Positions 37,941 through 49,841 are shown, numbered from the stretch's first letter. The stretch is DNA of 64,000 nt from Halopseudomonas nanhaiensis (GCF_020025155.1 NZ_CP073751.1:806001-870000), one strand, 5' to 3'. The notes: generated by a model from the letters alone, not told the origin. Program-made: numbers and translations.

Positions 37941-39112
37941 CAGAAGGCCACGTCCCATACCGGAGCAGCCAGCTTCGGGGTAGGCAGGTCGCTGACCGGC
38001 TGTGCGATTTCCGGGGCGATTCCCTGCTTTCTCAATTCGCCAAGCGTCTGATCGGCCAGATCCGGCGCCAGCGCCAGCTTGGTCGGCCAGCTGACAAGGA
38101 CATTGTGGACTGCCTGCAGGTACGCTGTATCCGGGCGGACCAGCCCGCTCTGGGCGGGCTCGGCGCGGTTGACCGGCAGCGTCGTCCATTGACATTCATC
38201 CAGATGAACCCAGGGCAGCAGTTCCTTGAGCTCTGCACGAGCCCGGTCGATCAACGCGTCGGGGGTCATGTTGACCCCCAGTTCGGCGAGTTCACCTCCG
38301 AGGTACCAGCACCATTGGCCATCGGCACACGGGTGCGTAGTCACCGTGATGCGCGGCTTGGGACTACTGCCCAGGCAGTGGGCGTACAATGCTGGCAGAT
38401 CGCGACCCTTGACCAGAACCATCTGTAGCGGGCGTCTTTGCATCGCCGGCTGCTCCACGCCCCAGCTTTGCAACAGACCCTCATTGCCCTCGCCGGCAGT
38501 AAGTACGTAGCGCCTGGCGACTACGGTGGTATCACCCATGCGGATGCCGGCGACGCTGCCGTCGCCGTGTCGCATAACCTGCGCCGAGCTGGATACCGCC
38601 AGGCTCTCGCCGGACAGTTCGGCCAGGCGGCGGATCACGTCGGGTACGTCGAGTACCAGTTCGGCAAGACGATACACCTTGCCGCGGAACGCCGGGTTGG
38701 CGAATACCGCAGGGAGCTCGGCGCCCTTCACCTGATCCACACGTCCGCGCAACGCCTTGCTGGCGAAGAAGCCGGCGAGGTTGCTGATGAGATTCCCCGG
38801 TGACCACAGGTAGTGATGCTCGGAAAGCAACCGTACGCCGCTGAGATCGACCTCGCCCTTGCCCTGCAGGCAGTCACGCCAGCGCTGGGGCATGCCGGCA
38901 ATGGCCTCGGCGGCGGTGGTCAGCTTGCCGTGCAGCGCATACTTGGTGCCGCCGTGAATGATGCCCTGGGACTTGCTGCTCTGCCCTCCGCCCAGGGCTC
39001 CCCGCTCGATCAGAAGCGTGCTGAAGCCTTCGCTGCGCAGGCGCGCGTTGAGCCAGAGGCCGGCGATGCCGCCGCCGAGGATGCAGATGTCGGTTTCCAG
39101 GCAGTTGCTCAT
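37940..39112 (-). CDS. FAD-dependent oxidoreductase (DAO family)
   Basis: 390 residues. The N-terminal dinucleotide-binding motif is ICILGGGIAGLWLNARL followed by TLLIERGALGGGQSS, the DAO-type GxGxxG fold; AGEGNEGLLQSWG is a second family segment. It probably oxidises an amino or hydroxy acid; the substrate is unknown. I chose the ATG at 39112 (MSNCLETDICILGGG); an in-frame start at 39160 adds 16 residues without family support. It begins the minus-strand trio that ends at 36256 and is divergent from waaA. Confidence 0.85.
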   Translation of the reverse strand: MSNCLETDICILGGGIAGLWLNARLRSEGFSTLLIERGALGGGQSSKSQGIIHGGTKYALHGKLTTAAEAIAGMPQRWRDCLQGKGEVDLSGVRLLSEHHYLWSPGNLISNLAGFFASKALRGRVDQVKGAELPAVFANPAFRGKVYRLAELVLDVPDVIRRLAELSGESLAVSSSAQVMRHGDGSVAGIRMGDTTVVARRYVLTAGEGNEGLLQSWGVEQPAMQRRPLQMVLVKGRDLPALYAHCLGSSPKPRITVTTHPCADGQWCWYLGGELAELGVNMTPDALIDRARAELKELLPWVHLDECQWTTLPVNRAEPAQSGLVRPDTAYLQAVHNVLVSWPTKLALAPDLADQTLGELRKQGIAPEIAQPVSDLPTPKLAAPVWDVAF

Positions 39113-39234
39113 GAGGTCGGGATTCGCCACCTTGTGTGAAAGGGCTCCTAGTATAGCCACTGCCGGCCGTACGGGTCACATCTGGTACTCTATCGCCCTT
39201 GCACAGTCCGCATCTGCTACAGGTAAGCCGCTCG

Positions 39235-40494
39235 ATGCCCCGTTTCCTCTACACGCTGATTTTCACCCTGCTGCTGCCGGCGATACTGCTGCGGCTGATT
39301 TACCGTGCCTGGCGCGCGCCGGCCTATGCGCGGCGTTGGGGAGAGCGCTTCGCCATGGGCGGTGACCTGCGTCCGGGCGGGATCTGGGTACATGCGGTAT
39401 CGGTTGGCGAGGCGATAGCCGCCGCACCAATGATTCGTCAACTGCACGTGCGTCACCCGAATCTGCCCATCACCGTGACGTGCATGACGCCGACCGGCTC
39501 CGAACAGATTCGCAGGATGTTCGGCGACTCGGTCGGGCACGCGTATCTGCCCTATGACTTGCCCTGGCTGCAGCGACGCATGATTCGCAGGCTGTCGCCC
39601 CGCCTGTGCATCATCATGGAGACCGAACTCTGGCCGAACCTGATTGCTGAATGTCGCCGCGCATCCGTCCCTGTCATGCTTGCCAATGGGCGACTGTCGG
39701 AGCGCTCGGCCCGCGGCTATCGTCGGGTCGGAGCGCTGGTACGACCGATGTTCGCCGCGCTCGACTGGGCTGCGGTGCAGAGTTCGACAGAGGCCGGGCG
39801 CTTTCTTGAGCTCGGCTTGCAGCAAGTCCGGCTCACGGTGACTGGCAGCATCAAGTTCGACATCACACCTGATGCGGCCACGCAGGCGGAGGCGCACAGC
39901 TGGCGGGCCAATTGGGGGGACCGGCCAGTGTGGATCGCAGCAAGCACCCATGCCGGGGAGGATCAACCGGTCCTCGAAGCTCACCGGGTCGTGCTGCAGC
40001 GCTATCCGCACGCGCTGCTGATACTTGTTCCGCGGCACCCCGAGCGGTTCGATGGGGTCGCCAGAATGGTGGCCGAACACGGACTCCAGGCGGTGCGCAG
40101 GACGTCCGGCGCGCCGGTACAGCCATCGGATCAGGTGCTGCTTGGCGACACAATGGGCGAGATGATGCTGTTCTTCGGCTGTGCGGATGTCGCCTTTGTC
40201 GGTGGATCGCTCGTACCCACCGGCGGCCACAATTATCTCGAGCCCGCCGCTCTGGGCTTGCCCGTGCTGTCCGGCCCGCACCAGTTCAATTTTGCCGAGG
40301 TGAGCGATTTGCTTGGAAAGGCTGGTGCGATGCGCGTTGTTCGTGACGCGAATCAGCTGGCAATCGAGGTGGTCCGCTACTTTTCGGATCCGCAGGCAGC
40401 ACAGCAAGATGGGGAGGCCGGGCGGGCGGCAGTGCAACGTAATCAGGGGGCGTTGGAGGCATTGCTGGGCGGCATCGCAGCGCTGCTGCGCTAG
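39235..40494 (+). CDS. waaA: WaaA (KdtA), Kdo transferase
   Basis: Adds Kdo to lipid IVA from CMP-Kdo, the first step of core assembly. The N-terminal hydrophobic anchor (MPRFLYTLIFTLLLPAILLRLI) tethers it to the inner membrane. It has a GT30-type GT-B fold with GGIWVHAVSVGEAIAAAPMI (catalytic Glu in SVGE), TPTGSEQI, METELWPNLI and, near the end, GGSLVPTGGHNYLEPAALGLPVLSGPH. The start at 39235 gives 419 residues. It is convergent with tolC, with an 11-bp hairpin between them. Confidence 0.96.
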   Translation: MPRFLYTLIFTLLLPAILLRLIYRAWRAPAYARRWGERFAMGGDLRPGGIWVHAVSVGEAIAAAPMIRQLHVRHPNLPITVTCMTPTGSEQIRRMFGDSVGHAYLPYDLPWLQRRMIRRLSPRLCIIMETELWPNLIAECRRASVPVMLANGRLSERSARGYRRVGALVRPMFAALDWAAVQSSTEAGRFLELGLQQVRLTVTGSIKFDITPDAATQAEAHSWRANWGDRPVWIAASTHAGEDQPVLEAHRVVLQRYPHALLILVPRHPERFDGVARMVAEHGLQAVRRTSGAPVQPSDQVLLGDTMGEMMLFFGCADVAFVGGSLVPTGGHNYLEPAALGLPVLSGPHQFNFAEVSDLLGKAGAMRVVRDANQLAIEVVRYFSDPQAAQQDGEAGRAAVQRNQGALEALLGGIAALLR

Positions 40495-40503
40495 CCCGCT
40501 CGC

Positions 40504-40530
40504 CCCGCGACGGACGCTATCCGTCGCGGG
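40504..40530. terminator. bidirectional hairpin between waaA and tolC
   Basis: Perfect 11-bp stem CCCGCGACGGA / TCCGTCGCGGG with a 5-base loop, between the two convergent stop codons. It lacks a long T-run on either strand but is very stable and well placed to serve both genes. Confidence 0.75.
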
Positions 40531-40542
40531 AGGCCGGTTCCC

Positions 40543-42012
40543 TCAGAACCGATTGAGCAGGGGACCGTCCTGTTCCGGAATCGCTTCCTCGCGATCCATC
40601 GACATCTGATCCACCTCGTCTTCGGAGAAGGGCGGGATGAAGTGGCGGTCCGGGTCGTAGTTCGGATTGAGCCAACGAGACAGGTCCTTCAGGTCCTCGG
40701 GGCTCAGGGTGCCGGCGGACTGCTTCAGACTCAGATTGTCGATGATGTAGTTGTAGCGCGTGTTGTTGTAGTCGCGAACCGTGCGAAACAGATTGCGCTG
40801 TGCCTCCAGCACGTCCACCACGTTGCGCGTCCCGACTTCGTAGCCGGTCTGCGTGGCATCCAGCGCTGCATTGGCGGAAATGATCGCCTGACGGCGGGCT
40901 TCGACTTCCTCAACGCTGGAGGTGACAGTGCGGTAGAGATTACGCGTACTCTCCACTACGCGGCGCAGCTGCGCCTCACTCGCGAATTCGGCCTGGGACA
41001 GGCGATAGCTCGATTCCCGGACCCGCGAGGTGGTCGCGCCGCCGGTGAACAGCGGCAGCGTCAGCTCCACGCCAATGCTGGTGCGCTCGACATCATTGCC
41101 ACTTGCGCCACCACCGCCTACTCCGCCCACCGCAGCACCGGCGCCCGCTCCGGTGCTGGCCCCGCCGAAGCTGGCCTGATGATTGAGTACGGCGTTGACC
41201 CTGGGTGCATAGCCGGCGCGGCTGCTGCGCAAGGTTTCCGATGCGCTGTCGATCGCCAGGCGAGCAGCCTGTAGCGACAGATTCTGCACGGCGGCGGTGT
41301 CTACCCAGTCCTGCAGGCTCGCGGGTGTCGGCGGCAGGACCGGCAGCTCATGGCGAATACCCATGAGGTCATCGTAATCGCGGTTGGTCAGACGGGTGAG
41401 CGCCTGATAGCTGACCGCCAGGTTGGTCTGCGCCGTCAGACGCGCAGCGCGTGACGTATCGAACCCGGCGAGCGCTTCGAGCACGTCGGTCCGGGCCGAG
41501 AGGCCGACTTCGAAGCGCTCGCGTGCCTGTTCGAGTTGACGTTCGAAGGCTTCTTCCTCAGCGCGCGCCGTGGCCAAGGTGTCGGTCGCCAGCAGAACGT
41601 TGAAATAGGCCTGGGCTACCTCGAGAATCAGCGCCTGTTGGGTCGCCGAGAACTCCAGTCGCGCCTGCTCGCTGACTGCCTTGGCAGCCTGATAGTTGAA
41701 CCAGCTCGATGCATCGAACAGCGGCTGAACCAGGCTGGCCTGATAGTAGTGGGTGGAGTAGGTGTCGCTGCCCACGCCGTCGATGTCGATTCGCTCCCGG
41801 GCTGCGCCCGCACCCAGGCCGATTTCCGGCAACAGGGCGGAGCGCGCCTGCGGTAAAGCTTCCTGCAAAGCCTGCGATTCCGCCTGCGCTGCCGCCAGAT
41901 CCGCGCTGTTGGCCAGGGCTTCCTGGTAGACGGTCATCAGATCGGTTTTGGCCATGGCATGGCCAGAAGAAAGCCCGGCGAGCACGATTGCAACATAGAG
42001 GGGGCGCAACAT
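40543..42012 (-). CDS. tolC: TolC family outer-membrane efflux/secretion channel
   Basis: Outer-membrane component of type I secretion and tripartite efflux. The signal peptide (MLRPLYVAIVLAGLSSGHAMA) is cleaved before KTDLMTVY. Two structural repeats of long helices and beta strands follow, with typical TolC segments (ASLVQPLFDASSWFNYQ, ELTLPLFTGGATTSRVRE, NVVDVLEAQRNLFRT). A Gly/Ala-rich insert lies near 285-305. It has 489 residues. It is divergent from thiC as in P. aeruginosa. Export partners are not in the window, so its substrate is unknown. Confidence 0.92.
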   Translation of the reverse strand: MLRPLYVAIVLAGLSSGHAMAKTDLMTVYQEALANSADLAAAQAESQALQEALPQARSALLPEIGLGAGAARERIDIDGVGSDTYSTHYYQASLVQPLFDASSWFNYQAAKAVSEQARLEFSATQQALILEVAQAYFNVLLATDTLATARAEEEAFERQLEQARERFEVGLSARTDVLEALAGFDTSRAARLTAQTNLAVSYQALTRLTNRDYDDLMGIRHELPVLPPTPASLQDWVDTAAVQNLSLQAARLAIDSASETLRSSRAGYAPRVNAVLNHQASFGGASTGAGAGAAVGGVGGGGASGNDVERTSIGVELTLPLFTGGATTSRVRESSYRLSQAEFASEAQLRRVVESTRNLYRTVTSSVEEVEARRQAIISANAALDATQTGYEVGTRNVVDVLEAQRNLFRTVRDYNNTRYNYIIDNLSLKQSAGTLSPEDLKDLSRWLNPNYDPDRHFIPPFSEDEVDQMSMDREEAIPEQDGPLLNRF

Positions 42013-42157
42013 GCAGGTATCCTTCGCATGGTAGATAATCCGCCAAGGCTAATGAGGCGGTGCGCAGCGGTCAAGCAACCTGTGGGGCGTGGGCGGAACA
42101 AAGTGTTCCGGGGCAACTGGTAGGCGTTCCAGGGGGGTGCTAAGCTCTGCGTTCATC

Positions 42158-44197
<2,040 letters not shown>

Positions 44198-44323
44198 CGG
44201 GTTGCCGAGCGTGCCGAAGGTGTGCGAGTTTAGAGTCAAAGACCGGCTCCGGGATGAGCGGCCTGTCGCGGATGACTCCGACGCAGGTCGCGCCGGAGCC
44301 AGACCATTCGGAGGCAGCTCATA

Positions 44324-44941
44324 TTGAAGACGTTCAACCGCAGCGATGTCGAGATTGTCAGCCGCGAGTCCGGGTTCAGCGGATTCTATCGGCTGGACAT
44401 TCTCAGGTTGCGTCACCGCCTGTTCGACGGCTCGTGGGGGCCCGAACTGCAAAGAGAATTGTTCGTACGGCACGATGCGGTCTGCGTACTGCCCTATGAT
44501 CCCTGGGAAGACAGCGTTGTGCTGATCGAACAGGTGCGGATCGGGGCGCTGGAGAAGAGCGAACGGCCGTGGATGATCGAGCTGGTCGCCGGCCTGATCG
44601 ACAAGGATGAATCCCCCGAAACCGTAGCGCACCGTGAAGCAGCGGAAGAAGCCGGCCTGGAGCTGATTTCGCTCGCGCCGATCACGCGTTACTTTCCTTC
44701 GCCGGGCGGTAGCGACGAACTGGTCTACCTGTACTACGGCATTGTCGACAGCCGTGGTGCCGGTGGTATCCATGGTCTGGCCGAGGAAGGCGAGGACATT
44801 CGTGTCAGCGTCTGGTCGCGTGAAGAGGCGCTGGCAGCTGTCGAGCAGGGGCTGATCGACAATGCGGCGACCATCATCGCGCTGCAGTGGCTTGGCCTGC
44901 ATGCCCAGCGTATCCGTAGCGAAGCAGGGGGCCGACCATGA
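44324..44941 (+). CDS. nudF: NudF, ADP-ribose pyrophosphatase
   Basis: Nudix hydrolase that splits ADP-ribose. The 205-residue protein has the Nudix box GLIDKDESPETVAHREAAEEAG (near 91-112), fitting Gx5Ex7REUxEExGU, and the ADP-ribose-type SPGGSDELVYLYYG after it. The best start is TTG at 44324 with GGAGG about 9 bases upstream; no ATG start in this frame precedes the conserved region. It overlaps the DUF1249 gene by four bases. Its 126-base upstream gap from thiC holds no other feature I can see. Confidence 0.92.
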   Translation: MKTFNRSDVEIVSRESGFSGFYRLDILRLRHRLFDGSWGPELQRELFVRHDAVCVLPYDPWEDSVVLIEQVRIGALEKSERPWMIELVAGLIDKDESPETVAHREAAEEAGLELISLAPITRYFPSPGGSDELVYLYYGIVDSRGAGGIHGLAEEGEDIRVSVWSREEALAAVEQGLIDNAATIIALQWLGLHAQRIRSEAGGRP

Positions 44942-45393
44942 TCGCCGCGCGCAAACCGCGGTACCGCGTCGACCTGGTGACGTTGCAGGCCATCTGCGAA
45001 ACCAACTACTTCAGACTGCAGCGGCTGATGCCGGGCATGGCTGTGCAGGATGAGCTGTGCATTCGCGTTGACAGTGGTGACGGCGTTCCACAGAAACTGA
45101 CACTTCGGATTCTTGAACGCTGTCGATACACCTCCACGCTGCAGCTGATACACGAGCGCCGTCATGACTGGCTGGCGCCACCGAGCATGGAGGTGCGCCT
45201 GTACCATGACGCCCATATGGCCGAAGTGGTGGCAGCCTACAATCGGCGTCGTTTCCGCGGGGTGTATCCCTATCCCAACGAGCAGATGCTGCAGCCGGAC
45301 GAGAAGTACCAGCTCAACAGCTTCCTTGGCGAGTGGCTTGGCTACTGCCAGCGCTATGGGCAAAGCGATCAACCGGTCATACTCAATCCCTGA
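44938..45393 (+). CDS. DUF1249 family protein
   Basis: 151-residue protein found between nudF and cpdA in many gammaproteobacteria. It opens with RYRVDLVTLQAICETNYFRLQRLMPG and has basic, aromatic-rich strands (LYHDAHMAEVVAAYNRRRFRGVYPYPNEQM). There is no signal or membrane segment. Its start overlaps the nudF stop (ATGA). Function unknown; its co-location with nudF and cpdA hints at nucleotide metabolism or signalling only by association. Confidence 0.88.
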   Translation: MIAARKPRYRVDLVTLQAICETNYFRLQRLMPGMAVQDELCIRVDSGDGVPQKLTLRILERCRYTSTLQLIHERRHDWLAPPSMEVRLYHDAHMAEVVAAYNRRRFRGVYPYPNEQMLQPDEKYQLNSFLGEWLGYCQRYGQSDQPVILNP

Positions 45394-45491
45394 GCCTGCG
45401 GCGGCGGGGTCTGTGTGAACCAGTCACTGGATTCGCCCGACACTCGCTGCCATCATAGTGGGCAGGAAAGGGACTAAGGAGCAGGCCGTCG

Positions 45492-46304
45492 ATGCCGCCG
45501 ACCGGAATCACCGAAGCTGATCACGTAGTCGTGATCCAGCTTACAGACAGTCATCTGTTTGCCGACCCCGCCGCGCGCCTGCTGGGACTGGACACGCACG
45601 CCAGCCTTCAGGCCGTTATCGACGACGTGCTCGCCAACCAGTCTCGCATCGACAGGGTGCTCGCCACCGGAGACATCACCCAGGATGGCAGCGAGTCCGG
45701 GTACCGTCGCTTCATTGCAGCCGTCGAGCGGCTGCCTGCACCGTGCCACTGGATTCCCGGCAACCACGATGACGCCGTCCTCATGGAAACACTTGGACGA
45801 CCGACGGGGCTATGGCAAGACTGGATCGATGTAGGCAGCTGGCGGATCGTCATGCTCGATTCGAGTGTGGCCGGTTCGGTAGCCGGGCATTTCGGAGAAC
45901 AGCAGTTCGCGCGTCTCGACGCTGCGCTTTCCAGCGCTGGTGATCGGCATGTGATGGTCTGCCTGCACCATCATCCGGTGTCCATCGGCAGTGACTGGAT
46001 GGAGCCACTGGGGCTGCGCAACGGGCAACGTCTCCTGGCACGTCTGGACGGCGCTGACCAGGTGAAGGTGGTATTGTGGGGGCACATACATCAGCAGTTG
46101 GACGAGCGCCGCGGAAATCTGCGTCTGCTGGCCACGCCCTCGACCTGTGTACAGTTCGCCGAGCACAGCACGGACTTCGCTACCGATACGCTCGCGCCGG
46201 GCTACCGTTGGCTGAAACTGTTCAACGATGGGCGGATCGAGACCGGCGTGATCCGCCTCGCAGCCGGCAGCTTTCTTCCGGAAGAAGGTGCCAGCGGCTA
46301 CTGA
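45492..46304 (+). CDS. cpdA: CpdA, 3',5'-cyclic AMP phosphodiesterase
   Basis: Metallophosphoesterase hydrolysing cAMP, which lowers Crp/Vfr signalling. All family metal motifs are present in the 270 residues: DSH near 19-21, GDITQDG near 57, GNHDD near 94, HHHP near 158 and GHIHQQ near 196. The ATG at 45492 is preceded by AAGGAG 10 bases upstream. It is followed 75 bases later by parE. In P. aeruginosa I recall a small esterase gene (UPF0227) between the two; none is present here. Confidence 0.94.
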   Translation: MPPTGITEADHVVVIQLTDSHLFADPAARLLGLDTHASLQAVIDDVLANQSRIDRVLATGDITQDGSESGYRRFIAAVERLPAPCHWIPGNHDDAVLMETLGRPTGLWQDWIDVGSWRIVMLDSSVAGSVAGHFGEQQFARLDAALSSAGDRHVMVCLHHHPVSIGSDWMEPLGLRNGQRLLARLDGADQVKVVLWGHIHQQLDERRGNLRLLATPSTCVQFAEHSTDFATDTLAPGYRWLKLFNDGRIETGVIRLAAGSFLPEEGASGY

Positions 46305-46379
46305 GCGTTCCGGACCTTTGGCTGTTGCAGCCAGACTGGCCCGGCCTGCAGGATCTATCCAAGGATAATCAGACGATCT

Positions 46380-48275
46380 ATGTCCCAATCGACCTATAAC
46401 GCCGACGCGCTGGAAGTACTCAGCGGCCTGGATCCGGTCCGCCGTCGTCCCGGCATGTATACCGACACAACGCGTCCGAACCACCTGGCTCAGGAAGTGA
46501 TCGACAACAGTGTTGATGAGGCGCTGGCTGGTCACGCTCGCACCATCAGCGTCATTCTGCACGCCGACAATGCCCTTGAGGTGAGTGACGACGGTCGCGG
46601 GATGCCGGTGGATATCCATCCGGAGGAAGGCGTCTCCGGTGTCGAGCTGATCCTTACCCGGTTGCACGCAGGCGGCAAGTTCTCCAACAAGAACTATCAG
46701 TTCTCCGGCGGTCTGCACGGGGTGGGCATCTCAGTGGTGAACGCGCTGTCGCTGCGGGTGGAAGTACGCGTCAAGCGCGACGGCCAGGAATATGGCATCG
46801 CCTTTGAAAACGGCGAGAAAGTCAGCGAACTCGATGTGATCGGTACGGTTGGCAAGCGCAACACCGGCACCAGTGTGAAGTTCTGGCCGAATGCGGACTA
46901 CTTCGATTCGCCTCGCTTCAGCCTCAGCCGCCTCAAGCATCTGCTCAAGGCCAAGGCGGTCTTGTGCCCCGGGCTGCGGGTGGATTTTGACGACCGGCAA
47001 AACGGCGAACAGGTCAGCTGGTTCTATGAGGACGGCCTGCGCGATTATCTGATCGATGCCTGCTCGCAATGGCCGCGCCTGCCGGAGGAGCCCTTCACCG
47101 GCAGCCTGGCCGGAAGCAAGGAAGCGGTTGACTGGGCAGTCTCCTGGTTGCCCGAAGGCGGCGAGTTGGTGCAGGAAAGCTACGTCAATCTGATTCCCAC
47201 TGCGCAGGGCGGTACGCACGTCAACGGTCTGCGCTCCGGTCTGCTCGAGGCAATCCGCGAGTTCTGCGAGTTTCGCAATCTGTTGCCGCGAGGCGTCAAG
47301 CTGGCGCCGGAAGACGTCTGGGAGCGGGTCAGCTATGTGCTTTCGCTGAAAATGGCCGAGGCACAGTTTTCCGGGCAGACCAAGGAAAGGCTGTCCTCAC
47401 GCGAGTCCGCGGCCTTCGTGTCCGGCGTGGTGAAGGATGCATTCAGCCTGTGGCTCAATCAGCACGCTGACATCGGCCAACAGCTGGCCGAAATGGCCAT
47501 CAATCACGCCAGCCGCCGGCTCAAGGCCGGCAAGAAGATCGAGCGCAAGCGCATTACCCAGGGCCCGGCGTTGCCCGGCAAGCTGGCTGATTGCGCCGGG
47601 CAGGACAGTCGTCGGTCGGAGCTGTTTCTCGTCGAAGGTGATTCCGCCGGCGGCAGTGCCAAGCAGGCCCGGGACAAGGAGTTCCAGGCCGTCATGCCGC
47701 TACGCGGCAAGATTCTCAACACCTGGGAGGTCGAGTCCGGGCAGGTTCTCGCCTCACAGGAAGTGCACGACATCGCCGTGGCCATCGGCGTCGACCCCGG
47801 CTCGGAAGATCTGTCCCAATTGCGCTACGGCAAGATCTGCATCCTCGCTGATGCCGACTCCGACGGGCTGCACATTGCCACGCTGCTGTGTGCATTGTTT
47901 GTTCGGCATTTCCGCAGGCTCGTCGAGGCCGGACACGTCTTCGTCGCCATGCCGCCGCTGTATCGGTTGGATGTAGGCAAGGAAACCTTCTATGCGCTGG
48001 ATGATGCGGAGAAGCAGGGCGTCATCGATCGGATCCAGGCAGAAAACAAGCGTGGCAAGGTTCAGGTCACCCGCTTCAAGGGTCTTGGCGAAATGAACCC
48101 CTTGCAGCTGCGTGAAACCACGATGGCACCCGATACCCGGCGGCTGGTCCAGTTGACCATTGAAGATCCGGTCGGTACCGAAGCGCTGATGGACATGCTT
48201 CTGGCAAAGAAGCGTTCACCGGATCGCAAGCAGTGGCTGGAGGAGAAGGGCAACCTCGCCGAGGTCCTGTTGTGA
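46380..48275 (+). CDS. parE: ParE, topoisomerase IV subunit B
   Basis: ATPase subunit of topoisomerase IV, which decatenates daughter chromosomes. The GHKL ATPase domain has EVIDNSVDEALAGHA, DDGRGMPVDIH and GGLHGVGISVVNAL. The TOPRIM domain has LFLVEGDSAGGSAKQ and LADADSDGLHI (metal-binding DxD). It ends in the parE-type GLGEMNPLQLRETTM and has 631 residues. It overlaps the next gene by four bases (GTGA). parE, the two small genes after it and parC all overlap, so the four are probably cotranscribed and co-translated. Confidence 0.97.
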   Translation: MSQSTYNADALEVLSGLDPVRRRPGMYTDTTRPNHLAQEVIDNSVDEALAGHARTISVILHADNALEVSDDGRGMPVDIHPEEGVSGVELILTRLHAGGKFSNKNYQFSGGLHGVGISVVNALSLRVEVRVKRDGQEYGIAFENGEKVSELDVIGTVGKRNTGTSVKFWPNADYFDSPRFSLSRLKHLLKAKAVLCPGLRVDFDDRQNGEQVSWFYEDGLRDYLIDACSQWPRLPEEPFTGSLAGSKEAVDWAVSWLPEGGELVQESYVNLIPTAQGGTHVNGLRSGLLEAIREFCEFRNLLPRGVKLAPEDVWERVSYVLSLKMAEAQFSGQTKERLSSRESAAFVSGVVKDAFSLWLNQHADIGQQLAEMAINHASRRLKAGKKIERKRITQGPALPGKLADCAGQDSRRSELFLVEGDSAGGSAKQARDKEFQAVMPLRGKILNTWEVESGQVLASQEVHDIAVAIGVDPGSEDLSQLRYGKICILADADSDGLHIATLLCALFVRHFRRLVEAGHVFVAMPPLYRLDVGKETFYALDDAEKQGVIDRIQAENKRGKVQVTRFKGLGEMNPLQLRETTMAPDTRRLVQLTIEDPVGTEALMDMLLAKKRSPDRKQWLEEKGNLAEVLL

Positions 48276-49309
48276 TTCGAGCCGGTTCCGGCTTGCTCAT
48301 CGCTGCCTTGCTGAGCTCTGTCAGTCCGGCTCTGGCCGCTTTCGAGCGGGCGACCGAGCTGATGCTGGAGCAGGCCGCGCCGATAAGCGGCATGGAGCGT
48401 GGCAATCTTTCCGGCGTCACCCGGTGCGAGGGGCGCTGGCTGGCGGTATCCGATCGAGAGGATACACGGCTGTTCGTCCTTCACCCCGAAGAGGAGCGCT
48501 GGCGGGCGGAGCAGGAACCTTTCGATCTGCCGGAATCTCGACCCTCGATTCTTCCCCTCCATCTGATGGCGGGTGCCTGGATACGTAGCTTGAGTGGCCA
48601 GGCGATGGATTTCGAAGCGATCACCTGTGACGATGCCGGCAATCGCTACCTGTTGAGCGAGAGTCTTCTTGGTGTGTTGCAATTGCCGCCGCACGGGCAG
48701 ACCGAGTCGCCGGCCACCGCTAGCTGGTTGAATCTGGGCGAGACGTTCTATCAGCAAGGGGTCGAAGCGGGCCTGTGGCAGCAGGTCAATGCAACGGCCG
48801 AAGGGCTGGCGCTATCGGCCGACGGGCAAACCCTGTGGCTTGCCGCAGAGCGACTGTCCCGTGGCCTGGTCCGATTGCAGAAGCAGGATGATCGCTGGCG
48901 CTGTCCGGTAGCCGGGTGCGTACTGCTGGCGGAGCGTCGTTATATGCCCGCCGAACCCTTCGGGTCGGGCGTGCTCTCCGCGCACATTCTGTCGCTGGAT
49001 TTTGCCGATCTGATCCACTGGCGCAAGCGTATCTGGACGCTTGAGCGCAACGAGCATCAGATATGCCGTCGTCATCCGGTGTCCGGCCAGCGTGAGCGCT
49101 GCTGGTCCTTCGCCGAAACGCTGCTCAGCCACGCGCATATCTATCCGGACGCGCCGTTCGGCGTCGCCGAAGCGTTGTATATAGACGGCGCAGGCGTGAC
49201 CATCGGCGTGGATAACAACAACCGCGCCCGTGCCGATGGCGATGCCTCGCCCTGGCTGTTCCGCTTCGCGCTGCCGGATGACTGGGAAGCGGGGTATCAG
49301 CATGAATGA
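48272..49309 (+). CDS. secreted esterase-like-activity-of-phytase family protein
   Basis: 345 residues with an N-terminal signal peptide (initiator, then IRAGSGLLIAALLSSVSPALA, cleaved before AFERA). The mature part has beta-propeller-like repeats (LSGVTRCEGRWLAVSDRED, DFEAITCDDAGNRYLLSE, AEGLALSADGQTLWLAAE), typical of the phytase-esterase-like Pfam family. I chose the GTG at 48272, overlapping the parE stop; it has GAGG 7-8 bases upstream and starts right at the signal peptide. The substrate is unknown. The parE-parC placement matches P. aeruginosa. Confidence 0.82.
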   Translation: MIRAGSGLLIAALLSSVSPALAAFERATELMLEQAAPISGMERGNLSGVTRCEGRWLAVSDREDTRLFVLHPEEERWRAEQEPFDLPESRPSILPLHLMAGAWIRSLSGQAMDFEAITCDDAGNRYLLSESLLGVLQLPPHGQTESPATASWLNLGETFYQQGVEAGLWQQVNATAEGLALSADGQTLWLAAERLSRGLVRLQKQDDRWRCPVAGCVLLAERRYMPAEPFGSGVLSAHILSLDFADLIHWRKRIWTLERNEHQICRRHPVSGQRERCWSFAETLLSHAHIYPDAPFGVAEALYIDGAGVTIGVDNNNRARADGDASPWLFRFALPDDWEAGYQHE

Positions 49310-49841
49310 GCCGCCGGCCAAGGGCACGCGTCGCGTGGGCACCATCATGCTCGTGCTGGCGTGGGTGATTGGTCTCGCGCTGGCCGCGCAGTGGTTTGCC
49401 GGGATCGGGCAGAGCCGACGCAACCCCAACGAGAATCCCGACTCGCGGATCACTGGCGATACCGTTGAGGTTCGCCTTGAGGATAATCGCAACGGGCATT
49501 ACGTGCTCAGCGGCGAAATCAACGGCGTCATGGTGACGCTGCTGCTGGATACCGGCGCGACCATGGTCGCTGTGCCAGCGCAACTGGCTGGCGATCTTGG
49601 GCTTGATCGTGGCGCATCGTTCATGGTGTCCACTGCCAACGGCATGGCAGAGAGCTTCCGCACGCGGATCGACACGCTGCGCATTGGCGATATCGAGCTG
49701 CGCGACATCGACGCGGCGATCGTCCCGGGCATGGGTGGTGACGAGGTGCTGCTCGGCATGACCGCACTGCGCCAGCTCGACTTTACTCAGCGCGGCGGTG
49801 AGCTGGTGCTGAAACAGACATTGACAGAGACAAACCGATGA
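49302..49841 (+). CDS. membrane-anchored retropepsin-like aspartic protease
   Basis: 179 residues with one N-terminal transmembrane helix (about 12-32, [17 protein letters not shown]) and a periplasmic retropepsin-type domain. The active site [13 protein letters not shown] holds the catalytic Asp, and [12 protein letters not shown] is the conserved C-terminal motif. Proteins of this size act as homodimers (clan AA, TIGR02281 type). It overlaps the previous gene by 8 bases and parC by 4. The substrate is unknown. Confidence 0.85.
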   Translation: MNEPPAKGTRRVGTIMLVLAWVIGLALAAQWFAGIGQSRRNPNENPDSRITGDTVEVRLEDNRNGHYVLSGEINGVMVTLLLDTGATMVAVPAQLAGDLGLDRGASFMVSTANGMAESFRTRIDTLRIGDIELRDIDAAIVPGMGGDEVLLGMTALRQLDFTQRGGELVLKQTLTETNR

